DNA of 64,000 bases from Ruminiclostridium sp. (GCA_017624025.1 JAGANY010000005.1:22189-86188), one strand, 5' to 3'. Numbered from the stretch's first letter, positions 52,057 through 62,501 are shown. Numbers and translations: made by a program. Notes: generated by a model not told the origin, from the sequence alone.

Positions 52057-53139
52057 TTAATCGAGGAAGTCCTTTAACTTCTTGCTTCTTGAGGGGTGAC
52101 GAAGCTTTCTTAATGCCTTCGCCTCAATCTGACGGATACGTTCACGGGTAACGTTAAACTCCTTGCCTACTTCTTCGAGGGTACGCTGACGGCCGTCCTC
52201 GAGACCGAAGCGGAGACGGAGAACCTTTCCTTCTCGCTCTGTAAGAGTGTTGAGAACCTCGTCGAGTTGTTCCTTTAAAAGAGTAAGGGACGCTGCTTCA
52301 GCAGGAGCGGGAGCTTCTTCGTCGGGGATAAAGTCGCCTAAGTGGCTGTCTTCTTCTTCGCCGATAGGAGTTTCGAGAGAAACGGGGTCCTGTGAAATTC
52401 TTATGATTTCACGTACACGGTCGAGAGGAAGATGTAATTCTTCGGCAATTTCTTCGGGAGTAGCTTCTCTGCCGTTCTTGTGGAGAAGAGTTGAGCTTAC
52501 CTTTTTAACCTTTGTAATGGTTTCAACCATATGAACGGGGATACGGATAGTTCTCGCCTGGTCAGCAATAGCTCTTGTAATAGCCTGTCTGATCCACCAG
52601 GTAGCATAAGTGGAGAACTTGTAGCCCTTTGTATAATCGAACTTTTCAACAGCCTTTATAAGACCTAAGTTACCTTCCTGGATAAGGTCGAGGAACTGCA
52701 TACCTCTTCCGACATATCTCTTTGCGATACTTACTACGAGACGGAGGTTCGCTTCGGAGAGACGCTTCTTTGCGTAAGGGTCGCCGGAGGACATTCTCTG
52801 TGCAAGCTCGATTTCCTCTTCGGGAGAGAGAAGCGGAACACGGCCGATTTCCTTTAAGTAGATTTTTACAGGGTCGTCGATAGCGATGCTGTCTGTTGAA
52901 AGAGCGAGGTCGAGGTCGTCGTCCCCTGCAAATTCGAGAGCGGTGTCGAGGTCCTCATCAACGGAAAAATCGTCAACGATATCGATATTGAAGGCTTCGA
53001 AATCATCATAGAGCTTATCAATCTGGTCAGCGTCAAATTCACAGGTTTCGAGAGCGTCGGTGATTTCCTTTGTGGTAAGCTTTCCGTTAGCCTTACCGTG
53101 TTCGAGGAGCTCGGTTAAAATTGTCTTGTTGTCAGCCAT
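52057..53139 (-). CDS. rpoD: Primary sigma factor SigA
   Basis: 360 residues, a short Firmicutes-type sigma-70. Region 1.1 (~1-90, acidic), region 1.2 [21 protein letters not shown], region 2 ([39 protein letters not shown]), region 3 and region 4.2 with [20 protein letters not shown]. It recognises the TTGACA/TATAAT boxes seen throughout this window. Directly follows dnaG. Confidence 0.97.
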   Translation of the reverse strand: MADNKTILTELLEHGKANGKLTTKEITDALETCEFDADQIDKLYDDFEAFNIDIVDDFSVDEDLDTALEFAGDDDLDLALSTDSIAIDDPVKIYLKEIGRVPLLSPEEEIELAQRMSSGDPYAKKRLSEANLRLVVSIAKRYVGRGMQFLDLIQEGNLGLIKAVEKFDYTKGYKFSTYATWWIRQAITRAIADQARTIRIPVHMVETITKVKKVSSTLLHKNGREATPEEIAEELHLPLDRVREIIRISQDPVSLETPIGEEEDSHLGDFIPDEEAPAPAEAASLTLLKEQLDEVLNTLTEREGKVLRLRFGLEDGRQRTLEEVGKEFNVTRERIRQIEAKALRKLRHPSRSKKLKDFLD

Positions 53140-53180
53140 TTTTGTAAATTCCTTTCTTTTAACAGGTTCATAGGTTTTAT

Positions 53181-54968
53181 TTAAGGTCGTTTCTTTGCAC
53201 GCTTAAGCTTATCTTCCTCAATAAGAGCAAGAAGCTCTTCGTCGGACATTTCTCCCACAGGCTTACGGGAGTTATTTTCCTTGAAATCGACGAGAGTACG
53301 GATATATTCGTTAAGCCTCGGGAGGCTGTATGGAAGCATATCGCCCTGAATACATATATCTGTTATTCTTCCCACTTCTTCGGCAGTAAATTCGCCTCCG
53401 ATTGACGAAATAGAAAGACTTTCACTGTTTTTTATGTATTCTCTTATACAGCAGTACACCCTTCGGTTGAATTCGGTAGGAAAGTCCTCGGGATTGAGCT
53501 GCTGCTCGATGTCTGAAAGACGGTCGGGGGAATGGAAAAGGAAAGCGATAATACCTCTTTCCGCCTTTTCCTCTACGGGATATTTCAAGGAATCGGGGTT
53601 TATGGGGTCTCTTTTCACAGCTCCGTTTACTACCTTTTTGTCGAGAGCCTTCTTTTCCTGTTTCTTTATGATGTTCATCTTGTTGCTTACGAGCTTTTCA
53701 ATTGAGGACACTGACTGGTTGGAGCATTTTGCGGTTTCTGATATAAGGCAGGAACGGTCAATATCGTTGTTTATCTTCGAGATAAAGTCAACTGCCTTTT
53801 TCACAAATTCGATTTTCCCCGAAATGCTGGTTAAATCTACGCCCTTTTTAAGCTTTTCAAACTCGTATTCAAACATTTTATCGGTTTTTGAAATAAGGTG
53901 GCGGAAGCTGTCCGCACCGAATTTCTTTATATATTCGTCGGGGTCCTTTGCGTCGGGGATATGAAGGACTTTTCCCTGTAGCCCGACAGCGCTCAGCAGG
54001 TTTATCGCCTTCGAGGTAGCCGCCTGCCCTGCATTATCCGAGTCGTAACACAGCACAACGTCCTTTATACTGCTGAGATTTTTCATAAGATTGACCTGGT
54101 TTGCGGTAAGTGCTGTTCCGAGACTCGCAACAGCATTATCGAAGCCCGCCTGGTTAAGACTTATAACGTCCATATAGCCTTCACAGACGATAAGAAAATT
54201 CTCGTTTGTGTTCTTTGCAAAATTGAAGGAAAAGAGGTTTTCTCTTTTCTTAAAAGCAATAGTTTCGTCGGTATTTATATATTTTGCTTTATCGTTAGGG
54301 TCAATAGCTCGTCCGCCGAAGCCTATGACGTTTTTTTCCTTGCTTATAATAGGGAATATTACCCTGTTTCGGAATTTATCATAAAGAGAATTATTATTTC
54401 GGGTAATAAGGGCTCCCATTTCCATTTCATCATCGGTAAAGCCCTTTGAGCGGAGATGATAGTGGAGATTGTGCCAGCCCGGAGGTGCGAAGCCTATACC
54501 GTATTTTCTTACAGTATTCGGGGAAAGACCTCTCGAAATAACATAGTCGAGACCTTCCTTTCCCTCGGGAGCCAGAAGCATATCACGGAAATAACGTGCG
54601 GCGACACGGTTCATTTCATAGATTCGTACCTTTTTCGCATAATTGTTTTCGGATTCATCATCCTCGGGTACGGCGATACCTGCCCTCTGGGCGAGGAAGC
54701 GGACAGCGTCCATATATCCTAAATGCTCGATAAGCCGTATAAATGTGATAACGTCGCCGCCTGTCTGACAGCCGAAGCAATGGAAGCTCTGGGTGCCTGT
54801 ATAGATATGACAGGAGGGGGTTTTTTCGGAATGGAAGGGGCAGGAACATACATAATCCCGTCCTGCCGGCTTCATAGTCACGTATGATGACATTACCGAT
54901 ACAATATCGTTATGCATCTTAAGGGTCTCGAGAAACCCTTCGGAAAGACGATTTTTTATATGAACCAC
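53181..54968 (-). CDS. dnaG: DNA primase
   Basis: 595 residues. CHC2 zinc finger ([20 protein letters not shown] followed by HCFGC), RNA polymerase core with VIFPI and GFGGRAI, TOPRIM motifs [13 protein letters not shown] and [14 protein letters not shown], and a C-terminal DnaB-interacting helical domain. Synthesises replication primers. Part of the macromolecular synthesis cluster dgt-dnaG-rpoD. Confidence 0.96.
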   Translation of the reverse strand: MVHIKNRLSEGFLETLKMHNDIVSVMSSYVTMKPAGRDYVCSCPFHSEKTPSCHIYTGTQSFHCFGCQTGGDVITFIRLIEHLGYMDAVRFLAQRAGIAVPEDDESENNYAKKVRIYEMNRVAARYFRDMLLAPEGKEGLDYVISRGLSPNTVRKYGIGFAPPGWHNLHYHLRSKGFTDDEMEMGALITRNNNSLYDKFRNRVIFPIISKEKNVIGFGGRAIDPNDKAKYINTDETIAFKKRENLFSFNFAKNTNENFLIVCEGYMDVISLNQAGFDNAVASLGTALTANQVNLMKNLSSIKDVVLCYDSDNAGQAATSKAINLLSAVGLQGKVLHIPDAKDPDEYIKKFGADSFRHLISKTDKMFEYEFEKLKKGVDLTSISGKIEFVKKAVDFISKINNDIDRSCLISETAKCSNQSVSSIEKLVSNKMNIIKKQEKKALDKKVVNGAVKRDPINPDSLKYPVEEKAERGIIAFLFHSPDRLSDIEQQLNPEDFPTEFNRRVYCCIREYIKNSESLSISSIGGEFTAEEVGRITDICIQGDMLPYSLPRLNEYIRTLVDFKENNSRKPVGEMSDEELLALIEEDKLKRAKKRP

Positions 54969-54995
54969 TCCTTTCTTTCTGAAATCGGCAGGTCT

Positions 54996-56003
54996 TTAGT
55001 CCCCTGCCTTATTCCAGGATTTCGGAACACAGAGTTCGGTAAATTTATCGATAGCGAAATCGTCTGTCATACAGGAAATATAGTCACAGACAGCAATTTC
55101 AGTAGATTCGTTTCTTGCTATGTCCCTGTATAATTCGGGCATACGAAGAGGATTTTCGAGATAATAGCTATAGAGATATTCAACTATGCGGCAGGCCTTA
55201 TCCTTTTCCTGGTTGGTTTCGGCGGCGTAGTAAACATTCTGGAACATATATTCACGAAGCTCATCGTGAGCCCGTCTTGTCGTATCATCGTATTTTATTT
55301 CGTTACAGCCCATACTGTTTTCAATAATGGACTTTGTGAGGGAGGTTATACGCTGGCTCTTGGTTGCTCCGAGAACACGTACGGGAAAATCGGGGAGGTC
55401 GGTCTGTCTTATAACGCCGCCTCTTATAGCGTCCTCGATATCGTGGTTGATATAAGCGATTTTATCCGCAAATTTTACAACTACGCCCTCGAGAGTATCG
55501 GCAGTCTTGTTTGTATGACAAAGGATACCGTTTTTAACTTCCTTCGTAAGATTAAGACCTTTTCCTTCACGTTCTATTCTTTCAACAACTCTTACGCTCT
55601 GTTCATAGTGCTTGAACCCGCCCGAATAAAGTGCCGCAAGGGTACGCTCGCCGTCATGTCCGAAAGGGGTATGACCGAGGTCGTGGCCTAAGGCTATTGC
55701 TTCCGTAAGGTCCTCGTTTAGACGGAGGGCACGGGAGATAGTACGTGCTATCTGGGCAACCTCTAAGGTATGGGTAAGTCTTGTACGGTAATGGTCAGAT
55801 TTCGGGATAAGGAAAACCTGTGTCTTATGCTTAAGACGGCGGAAGGCGTTACAGTGTATGATTCTGTCACGGTCACGCTGGAAATCGGTTCTTATATCAC
55901 AAGGGGATTCAGCTGTATCACGGCCTTTCGAGTCACTGCTTTTACAAGCGAACTCGGAAAGGGTCTTATTTTCAATATCAATTGTAATTTCTCTTGGAAG
56001 CAT
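54996..56003 (-). CDS. dgt: dGTPase-like HD-domain triphosphohydrolase
   Basis: 335 residues, type-2 Dgt-like length. FRRLKHKTQVFL, first HD-site His in RLTHTLEVAQIA, HD pair GHDLGHTPFGHDGE, and a later Asp in VKFADKIAYINHD. These proteins hydrolyse dNTPs to nucleoside and triphosphate. First gene of the dnaG-rpoD cluster; 27 bp before dnaG. Confidence 0.9.
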   Translation of the reverse strand: MLPREITIDIENKTLSEFACKSSDSKGRDTAESPCDIRTDFQRDRDRIIHCNAFRRLKHKTQVFLIPKSDHYRTRLTHTLEVAQIARTISRALRLNEDLTEAIALGHDLGHTPFGHDGERTLAALYSGGFKHYEQSVRVVERIEREGKGLNLTKEVKNGILCHTNKTADTLEGVVVKFADKIAYINHDIEDAIRGGVIRQTDLPDFPVRVLGATKSQRITSLTKSIIENSMGCNEIKYDDTTRRAHDELREYMFQNVYYAAETNQEKDKACRIVEYLYSYYLENPLRMPELYRDIARNESTEIAVCDYISCMTDDFAIDKFTELCVPKSWNKAGD

Positions 56004-56056
56004 AGTTTTTAATCCTCACAAAAAGTAATTTAAAAAACTTTCACATTATACAATAC

Positions 56057-56099
56057 AAAAAACCCCCTCAAAAGTCCTTTTTTTCGAGGGAGTTTTTAT
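56057..56099. terminator. Bidirectional terminator between dgt and yigZ
   Basis: AAAAAACCCCCTC (56057-56069) pairs with GAGGGAGTTTTT (56086-56097), with A and T tracts on either side; it stops minus-strand transcripts from yigZ before dgt. Confidence 0.8.
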
Positions 56100-56112
56100 T
56101 ATTTTCGTCATT

Positions 56113-56733
56113 TTAGCCAAAATTATATTCAAGTTCACCTAAGTTTTTGATAACAATGTTGCCGTTGCAAAGGTCGATAAGAGAAGCACTGAAGCTTTCG
56201 AAGTCCTCGCTTCTTATATAAAGGGTGATTCTAACGTCTGCCCCGAAATCTTCCTTTTCGGTTCTTACGTCGAAATCAGCAAGAGTCTTGCCGATTTTTC
56301 CGTAAAGGGGATATTCCAGCGAAAGCTCCGCCTTTACCGCACTGCACATATTAAGTATCTCGGAAGCCTCGACGGCAATTTTTGCCCCTTGGGTATAGGC
56401 ACGGACAAGTCCGCCTGCCCCTAAAAGAACACCGCCGAAATATCTCGTTACAACACAGGTTACGTCCGTAAGCCCTTCTTTTCTCAGAACCTCGTATATG
56501 GGTACGCCTGCTGTTCCGCCGGGCTCGCCGTCGTCGCTGTGACGGGCGATATTGTTGTCACGGAGAATATACGCATAACAGTTATGGGTAGCCTTACGGT
56601 GCATAGCTCGTATCTCGTTCACAAAGGCCACAGCCTCTGCTTCAGTTTCGGTATGCCTTATATAACCTATGAATTCGCTTTTCTTTTCAATAAATCTGTC
56701 CTCGGCAGAGCCGTTTATGGTTTTATAACCCAT
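56113..56733 (-). CDS. YigZ/IMPACT family protein
   Basis: 206 residues. KKSEFIGYI, HNCYAYIL, HSDDGEPGGTAGVPI, and VTRYFGGVLLGAGGLVRAY are the family motifs. A C-terminal DUF1949-type domain follows. Role in translation/stress responses is suggested from eukaryotic IMPACT; the bacterial function is unclear. 22 bp after the BTAD regulator. Confidence 0.9.
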   Translation of the reverse strand: MGYKTINGSAEDRFIEKKSEFIGYIRHTETEAEAVAFVNEIRAMHRKATHNCYAYILRDNNIARHSDDGEPGGTAGVPIYEVLRKEGLTDVTCVVTRYFGGVLLGAGGLVRAYTQGAKIAVEASEILNMCSAVKAELSLEYPLYGKIGKTLADFDVRTEKEDFGADVRITLYIRSEDFESFSASLIDLCNGNIVIKNLGELEYNFG

Positions 56734-56755
56734 TTATTTTCCTTTCGTTATGGGT

Positions 56756-57949
56756 TTAGTTCTGAACCTTGCCCACCTTGTCGAATTTATAGAGTAATGC
56801 ACAGTTAAGCTTCGGGTTTTCCTTCTTGAACTTCTTTAAAATACGATTTAGAACCATTTCCGCCTGTTCCTTGGAGGTATTTGTAAGAAGCATTACGAAC
56901 TGTGAAGCACTGTAACGGGAGTAAACGTCTCGGGAACGGAGAGAGCCCTTTATACAATCCGCAAGCTTTCCCGTAACACGGTTAAGAGCCTTCGGTTCAA
57001 GCTCTTCCTGGTTCTTGGAAACAGCGGTTATGAGACAAAGATGGGTAGGGCGGTCGCTTCTTATAGCGTCACGGACTTCCAGCTGATATACGTGCTTAAA
57101 GAACGGGAACTCACAGTAGAATGCACCCGTATCCTCGCCTGCATCATCAAGCTGACCCTTTAAGATACCGAAGTTTACGTTATAGGAACGGTCGTCCTTT
57201 ACGGTCTGTTCATAAAGCGACACAAATTCGGGAGAGGGGTTTATGCCGTGTTTGTTATAGAAAAGGTCCATAACATAGGCGTAGTGGCTTTTCGCTGTGG
57301 ATTTGTCGCCGGTTTCGAAAAGACCCTTTATGTAATAATAATGAATAAAGTCATCAAGCTTTTCTATATTGATTGCTTTACGGCATATAGATACGAGGTC
57401 GTTATAATAGCCGTGCTTATACATTGTTTCCACAAGCTCACGGACAATACGCACATAAAGAGAATGATAATAAGAAGTAAGAGGAGCTACCCAGCTGTCT
57501 TCTTTCGAGCGGTTAAGGAAATCGCCGTTATAAAGGTCTATCGCTTCGAGATATATCTTCGTCTTTTCCTTTTCTGACTGTGCGGCAACGCTCTTCTTGT
57601 AAAGTGCCTCGAAACGGTCAAAGTCAATATCACAGTCAAGACTGTTGTTAAAGGCATAGGAGCCCATAGAATTTACGATTATCTCCTTATCCTCGGGAAG
57701 TCCTAATTCCGCAAGGCAGGCTCTTAAACGGTGAAGCGAGGTTTTAAGAGCACCTACGGGATTCTCGCTGTTCTTATTTGCCCAGAGGAGATTAATAAGC
57801 TCCGACTGGGAAATAGCTCGGTTATGGTTTGCAATCATAAACTGTAAAAGCGTCCACATCTTCTTGGAACGTTTTGAACGCTCGGTGATTACATTATCAC
57901 CGTAGGAAATTGAAAATTCGCCGAATGTCGTTATTTTAATCTTTTCCAT
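56756..57949 (-). CDS. Winged-helix/BTAD regulator with degenerate GGDEF-like C-terminus
   Basis: 397 residues. N-terminal OmpR-like winged helix (KITTFGEFSISYGDNVITE... WTLLQFMIANHNRAISQSELINLLW), then a bacterial transcriptional activation domain (~95-255), as in SARP regulators. The last ~120 residues resemble a diguanylate cyclase: SRDVYSRYSASQFVMLLTNT lines up with the usual DxxxRYGGDEFxxLL, the GGDEF signature being SASQF. So no cyclase activity is expected; it may be a sensor or dimer domain. Upstream of yigZ, downstream of yifB. Confidence 0.72.
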   Translation of the reverse strand: MEKIKITTFGEFSISYGDNVITERSKRSKKMWTLLQFMIANHNRAISQSELINLLWANKNSENPVGALKTSLHRLRACLAELGLPEDKEIIVNSMGSYAFNNSLDCDIDFDRFEALYKKSVAAQSEKEKTKIYLEAIDLYNGDFLNRSKEDSWVAPLTSYYHSLYVRIVRELVETMYKHGYYNDLVSICRKAINIEKLDDFIHYYYIKGLFETGDKSTAKSHYAYVMDLFYNKHGINPSPEFVSLYEQTVKDDRSYNVNFGILKGQLDDAGEDTGAFYCEFPFFKHVYQLEVRDAIRSDRPTHLCLITAVSKNQEELEPKALNRVTGKLADCIKGSLRSRDVYSRYSASQFVMLLTNTSKEQAEMVLNRILKKFKKENPKLNCALLYKFDKVGKVQN

Positions 57950-57985
57950 TTTTTTACGTTCCTTTCGTTTTTATGTAAGCTGTTT

Positions 57986-59509
57986 TTACTGCCAGTACTT
58001 TCTGTCGAGAGTACGGTACTGTACAGCTCTCGCAATATGTCTTTTCGTAATTATTTCGCTTCCGTCAAGGTCGGCACAGGTTCTTGCTACCTTTAAGACC
58101 CTGTCGTATGCCCTTGCGGAAAGCCCCGATTTTTCAAAAGCGGTTTTTAAATATGTATCCGCTCCGCTGTCAAGCACACATACATCGTGCAGTATATCGG
58201 GAGTTATCTGTGAATTTGTGCGGATATTTGTACCTTTAAAACGCTGAAGCTGTATATCTCTTGCTTTCTGTACACGTTCAGCGATTATTTGCGAGCTTTC
58301 TGCCTTTCTGTTGTCCGAAAGCTCATCATAGCTTACAGACGGCACCTCAACCTGTATATCTATACGGTCGAGAACAGGGCGGCTTATTTTTCCTAAGTAG
58401 CTTGTTACCTGTTTTCTCGAGCAGGTACAAGCCTTTCCGTCTGCTCCGTAGTTTCCGCAAGGACAGGGATTCATTGCCGCAACAAGCATTATGTTGCAGG
58501 GGTACGAGACTGAACCTGCCGCACGGGAGATAGTTATCTCGCCGTTTTCGAGTGGCTGACGCAAGGTTTCAAGCACCTTACGGTCAAATTCGGGGAACTC
58601 GTCGAGAAACAGCACTCCGTTATGTGCCATAGATATTTCGCCCGGCTTCGGAACGCTTCCGCCGCCGATAAGCCCTACGGAAGAGGCTGTGTGGCTCACG
58701 TCACGGAAGGGGCGGTTTACCACGAGGGGATGTTCTTTATTTAAAATGCCTGCAACAGAGTGTATCTGTGTGGTTTCTATGCTTTCCTCGAAGGTCATTT
58801 TCGGAAGTATGCCGGGGATACGCTTCGCAATCATACTTTTTCCAGTACCGGGAGGGCCTATGAGGAGAATGTTATGGAAGCCTGCCGCCGCAACCTCAAC
58901 GGCACCCTTTACAGCGTCCTGTCCCTTTACATCAGCAAAATCGGGGACGGATAAAAGAGCGTCAGCGTAGGGTTCAGCAGGTTTTTCGGGTTCTAAATTT
59001 ATAAATTTATTGAAATAAGAGACAAGGGCACGGATATTTTTTAAGCCATAAACCTGAAGTCCCGACACAACGGAGGCCTCTGCCGCATTTTCTATAGGAA
59101 GAAAAAGCCTTTTTATTCCGCATTCCGCCGCCTTGATTGCCATAGATAACGCACCCTGTACAAAACAGAGGTCGCCGCTGAGAGAGACCTCTCCGATAAA
59201 GGCACAGTCGCTTAAGTCCTCGTTAATGATGCCCGTAACCTTAAACATAGCCGCAAGTATGGGAAGGTCGTAGTACGAGCCTGTTTTTCTTACATCGGCA
59301 GGAGCGCGATTTATGGTAAAAGCTGCCTTAGGGAACTTTATTCTGCTGTTCTGGATAGCGGCGTTTATACGCATTTTACTTTCCTGTACCGATAAATCGG
59401 CGAGACCGCCGATATTTATACAAGGGACGCCCTGTGCGGAGCTTATTTCAACGGTAACAGGAAACGCATTAAGCCCGAAAAGGCCGATACTGTTTACTTG
59501 TGAAAACAT
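57986..59509 (-). CDS. YifB/ComM-family Mg-chelatase-like AAA+ ATPase
   Basis: 507 residues. N-terminal Lon-protease-like domain (SIGLFGLNAFPVTVEISSA... PADVRKTGSYYDLPI), Walker A LIGPPGTGKSMIAKRIPGIL, Walker B GVLFLDEFPEF, and a Cys-rich CPCGNYGADGKACTCS segment. ComM relatives are helicases promoting branch migration in natural transformation. With PilT in the window, competence is possible but not shown. 23 bp after the DUF5662-like gene's stop on the other side. Confidence 0.93.
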   Translation of the reverse strand: MFSQVNSIGLFGLNAFPVTVEISSAQGVPCINIGGLADLSVQESKMRINAAIQNSRIKFPKAAFTINRAPADVRKTGSYYDLPILAAMFKVTGIINEDLSDCAFIGEVSLSGDLCFVQGALSMAIKAAECGIKRLFLPIENAAEASVVSGLQVYGLKNIRALVSYFNKFINLEPEKPAEPYADALLSVPDFADVKGQDAVKGAVEVAAAGFHNILLIGPPGTGKSMIAKRIPGILPKMTFEESIETTQIHSVAGILNKEHPLVVNRPFRDVSHTASSVGLIGGGSVPKPGEISMAHNGVLFLDEFPEFDRKVLETLRQPLENGEITISRAAGSVSYPCNIMLVAAMNPCPCGNYGADGKACTCSRKQVTSYLGKISRPVLDRIDIQVEVPSVSYDELSDNRKAESSQIIAERVQKARDIQLQRFKGTNIRTNSQITPDILHDVCVLDSGADTYLKTAFEKSGLSARAYDRVLKVARTCADLDGSEIITKRHIARAVQYRTLDRKYWQ

Positions 59510-59532
59510 AAACCGTCTCCTTTTCAGAAAAA

Positions 59533-60072
59533 TCAGTAGTTTTTAAGAATTTTCTTTCTTATATAGCGGAAAGCCGTTTCTTCTCCATAGTCACGGAGAA
59601 TAATAAGAAGTCTTTTTAAAAGCCTGTCGGTTTCGGGATGTATCATATAATACTGCCTCGAACGCTTATAATAGTTATATGGGTCAGCGTCGGTATAGCT
59701 TTCCTTATTATATACTTTACAAGCTGCAATACGGTCACAGAACATTTCAACAACGTAGTTTACGGGCATTTCTATACCTGTCATTTTCTTATCGCCTGTC
59801 TGGCCGTAGTCTATCCAGTACTCTATATGATGCTTGTTTCTGCCCTTATGGTGAAGCCAGGCCTTGCTGTAGCCGTATTCGGCACGTTCAGCGGAATTAG
59901 GACTTTTATCGCCCTGGAAATATTTTATGCCTGTTAAAAATTCAGAAGGGGAGTATTTTGACATATCGTGGAGCAATCCCTGTTTATAAAGTCCCGCCTT
60001 GAAGCAGTATTTCATAACCAGAGCTTTATGATAATTTATGGTTTTAAGGTGTCCGCAAAGATTTTTTAACAT
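59533..60072 (-). CDS. DUF5662-like catalytic-domain protein
   Basis: 179 residues. The start at 60072 is chosen because the promoter -10 lies at 60112-60107 and the GGGGGT site precedes MLKNLCGHL; longer starts fall in the promoter. HD-like pattern: GLLHDMSKYSPSEF and WLHHKGRNKHHIEYWIDY with repeated His/Asp, as in metal phosphohydrolases. Similar to DUF5662 of phages and Firmicutes; substrate unknown. Confidence 0.65.
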   Translation of the reverse strand: MLKNLCGHLKTINYHKALVMKYCFKAGLYKQGLLHDMSKYSPSEFLTGIKYFQGDKSPNSAERAEYGYSKAWLHHKGRNKHHIEYWIDYGQTGDKKMTGIEMPVNYVVEMFCDRIAACKVYNKESYTDADPYNYYKRSRQYYMIHPETDRLLKRLLIILRDYGEETAFRYIRKKILKNY

Positions 60073-60106
60073 AATACCCCCATAGTTACACACGTTATCA
60101 TTATTC

Positions 60107-60135
60107 ATTATAACTCGAATGTAACAAATAATCAA
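60107..60135 (-). promoter_or_regulatory. Promoter of the DUF5662-like gene
   Basis: Minus strand: TTGATT (60135-60130), 17 bp, TATAAT (60112-60107). In 60136-60296 only a CGGCAG/CTGCCG hairpin (60238-60254) without a T-tract is seen. Confidence 0.75.
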
Positions 60136-60296
60136 GGTTTTTTGTAAGATTTTTTTGAAAAATAAGTATTTTTTTGAAAATTCTGTACATTTTCACAAAC
60201 CGAAGTTTTAAATTGTCATTTTCTTTACTTATTTTAACGGCAGTTTTTCTGCCGAAATGTTACTTTACTGTAAAAAACAGCACCATCCCGAGAGCA

Positions 60297-60519
60297 TTGT
60301 TCTTATAGACGTATTTATAGGTATTATCGGGAGAAACCTTTCTGAAGAAAGGCTTTCTCCCGAACCCTCTTCCAAAGACTTTTAATATAAATTAAAGAAC
60401 CACAGGTTAATCCTGTGGTTCTTTAATTTAAACTGAAAGTTTTCGGAAGGGAGCCCGAGGGAAAGCCCTTTTTCAAAAGGGTTTCCCTCGGTAATACTCG
60501 TAAATATGTTTATAAAAGC
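60297..60519. repeat. F1 nested-palindrome element, copy 8
   Basis: H1 60328-60362, H2 60389-60429 (loop TTAAT), H3 60456-60490; TGAA-type loops. The only complete copy not between convergent genes: it follows the 3' end of the minus gene ending at 60520 and faces the upstream side of the gene starting at 60072. Confidence 0.9.
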
Positions 60520-60966
60520 TTACTTTAAGAAGCTTAAGCCGCGAACGATAGCGGGTTCCTTAGCCTTGTTGCCGAATACCTGGAATGTAGCGATAATCTG
60601 GAGAACTAAACAGATAATTGCACAAACAGGACCAGCGATCCAACCTACGATGGGAACAATTGTAAGGAGAGAGGAAAGACCTGCAGCGATTACGAGTCTT
60701 AAAGACCATGTCATGTGGAACTTAACGAAAGCGGATTCCTTAGCACAGATAGCAGCTACGATAATACCCATAAGACCGAAGAGGTAGCAGAGTGCTGCAT
60801 AGCACTTGTTTTCGGAAATATCCTGTGCAGAGAACTGAGCTGTGTGATCATAGGGATCAGCAGCAGGAGCAGCTGCATAAGCGGGAGCACCAAAGGGAGC
60901 ACCGCACTTGGGGCAGTTGTTAGCCATATCTTCGCACTGTGTGCCGCAACTTGAACAAAACTTCAT
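60520..60966 (-). CDS. Zinc-ribbon membrane protein, DUF4870-like
   Basis: 148 residues. Zinc ribbon FCSSCGTQCEDMANNCPKC, an Ala/Pro linker, then three helices (CYAALCYLFGLMGIIVAAIC, SLRLVIAAGLSSLLTIVPIVG, GPVCAIICLVLQIIATFQVF) with FVKFHMTWSL, as in DUF4870/Tic20-like proteins. Function unknown. Has a full-consensus promoter and AAAGGAAG before the ATG. Confidence 0.78.
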   Translation of the reverse strand: MKFCSSCGTQCEDMANNCPKCGAPFGAPAYAAAPAADPYDHTAQFSAQDISENKCYAALCYLFGLMGIIVAAICAKESAFVKFHMTWSLRLVIAAGLSSLLTIVPIVGWIAGPVCAIICLVLQIIATFQVFGNKAKEPAIVRGLSFLK

Positions 60967-61035
60967 AATAATTACTTCCTTTCATATAAACCGTATGTAA
61001 TCCACATACAGCGGATTTTCATAACTTATGTATCT

Positions 61036-61064
61036 ATTATAATATTTACAGCCGGTTTTGTCAA
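61036..61064 (-). promoter_or_regulatory. Consensus promoter of the 60520-60966 gene
   Basis: Minus strand: TTGACA (61064-61059), 17 bp, TATAAT (61041-61036). Confidence 0.85.
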
Positions 61065-61166
61065 TATATTCCCTCGTTTTTTGTCGGATTTGTGGCTGTT
61101 TTGTGATATTTTTTTATAATAATATATAATTTATATAGGACGTGCCAAAAAAATAACAAAAAAGAC

Positions 61167-61195
61167 TTGATATTTAAAGAAAAAAAGTATATAAT
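61167..61195 (+). promoter_or_regulatory. Promoter of the nifS-nifU operon
   Basis: TTGATA (61167-61172), 17 bp, TATAAT (61190-61195). Confidence 0.8.
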
Positions 61196-61268
61196 ACTGA
61201 ATGTACACTAAATCGGTAGATTTTAAAAATGCAATCTGCATTTTATATAAAGGAAGGAATGACAACTG

Positions 61269-62465
61269 ATGCTTAAGACAAGAATTTACCTCGACAATGC
61301 CGCTACAACAAAGATAAGCGACAGCGTTTTCGAGGCTATGCTTCCCTGGCTTAAAGAAGGCTACGGTAATGCTTCTTCTATATATTCCCTCGGAAGAGAA
61401 AGTGCTATTGAGTTAAATAAAGCTCGTGCAAAATGTGCCGAGGCTCTCGGCTGTGAACCCCGTGAAATCTTTTTCACAGGCGGCGGAAGCGAAAGCGATA
61501 ACTGGGCAATAAAATCAACTGCCCACGCTTTAGCGAAAAAAGGCAAAAAACACCTTATTACCTCCGTTTTCGAACACCACGCTGTTTTACACTGCATGGA
61601 AAGTCTCGAAAAGGAGGGCTTCGAGGTTACTTACCTTCCCGTTTACGATAACGGTATCGTAAAGGTTGAAGACGTAAAGAACGCAATCCGTGAGGATACA
61701 GCCCTCGTTTCCATTATGTACGCAAATAACGAAATCGGTACTATCCAGCCGATTGCTGAAATCGGTGCTGTGTGCCGTGAAAAAGGCGTTTATTTCCATA
61801 CCGACGCTGTACAGGCTGTTGGTAACGTACACATCAACGTAACCGAGCAGAACATAGATATGCTTTCACTTTCGGGTCATAAAATTCACGCTCCTAAGGG
61901 CGTAGGCTTGCTTTATGTAAATAAGAAAATTCGTCTCGCTCCCTATATCGAGGGCGGTGCACAGGAAAGCGGACGCCGTGCAGGTACCGAAAACCTCGCC
62001 GGCATCGTAGGTCTTGCTGTTGCTCTTACCGAAGCAGAAGCAGGTATTGACGCAAAGAACTAAAAGCTTAAAAAATACCAGGACCGTATTATTGAAGAGC
62101 TTTCTAAAATCGACCGTGTTCATCTCAACGGCGACAGAGAAAAGCGTCTTTGCGGTAATGTAAACTTCTCTTTTGAGGGCGTAGAGGGTGAAGCACTTCT
62201 CCTCCAGCTCGACCTTAAGGGTATTGCCGCTTCCAGCGGTTCAGCTTGTACCTCCGGCTCTCTCGACCCGTCTCACGTACTTCTTTCTATCGGACTTCCC
62301 CATGAAATTGCTCACGGTTCATTAAGAATTTCTATGTCCGAATATACAACAGACGAAGAAATCGATGAATTTTTAACCGTTCTCCCCGAAATTATTAAAA
62401 AGCTCCGCTCTATGTCTCCTCTCTGGGAACATATCTTAAAGGGCGAAACCTTTAAAATAAAGTAA
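61269..62465 (+). pseudogene. nifS: Cysteine desulfurase (NifS/IscS) interrupted by in-frame TAA
   Basis: The frame is open from ATG 61269 to TAA 62463-62465 (398 codons) except for TAA at 62061-62063 (codon 265). Before it: [24 protein letters not shown], the PLP lysine in [11 protein letters not shown], and [15 protein letters not shown]. After it, in the same frame: LHLNGDRE-like text and the active-site Cys in [17 protein letters not shown]. The flank reads AAG AAC TAA AAG CTT, so AAA or GAA to TAA is the likely change. The 264-residue product would lack the catalytic Cys and could not desulfurate cysteine. It may be a true mutation or an error. nifU follows after 36 bp. Confidence 0.9.
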
Positions 62466-62501
62466 TTTGACATAATGTAACACGAAAGGAAAATAATACA
62501 G

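Noticed and set aside
50727-52151. 474-codon plus-strand open frame
   Set aside because: Antisense to the FtsA-like, Rrf2 and rpoD genes; low-complexity translation typical of a complementary-strand shadow.
62061-62063. TAA read as an amino acid (altered genetic code)
   Set aside because: Many intact genes here end in TAA at the expected C-terminus, so global reassignment is excluded.
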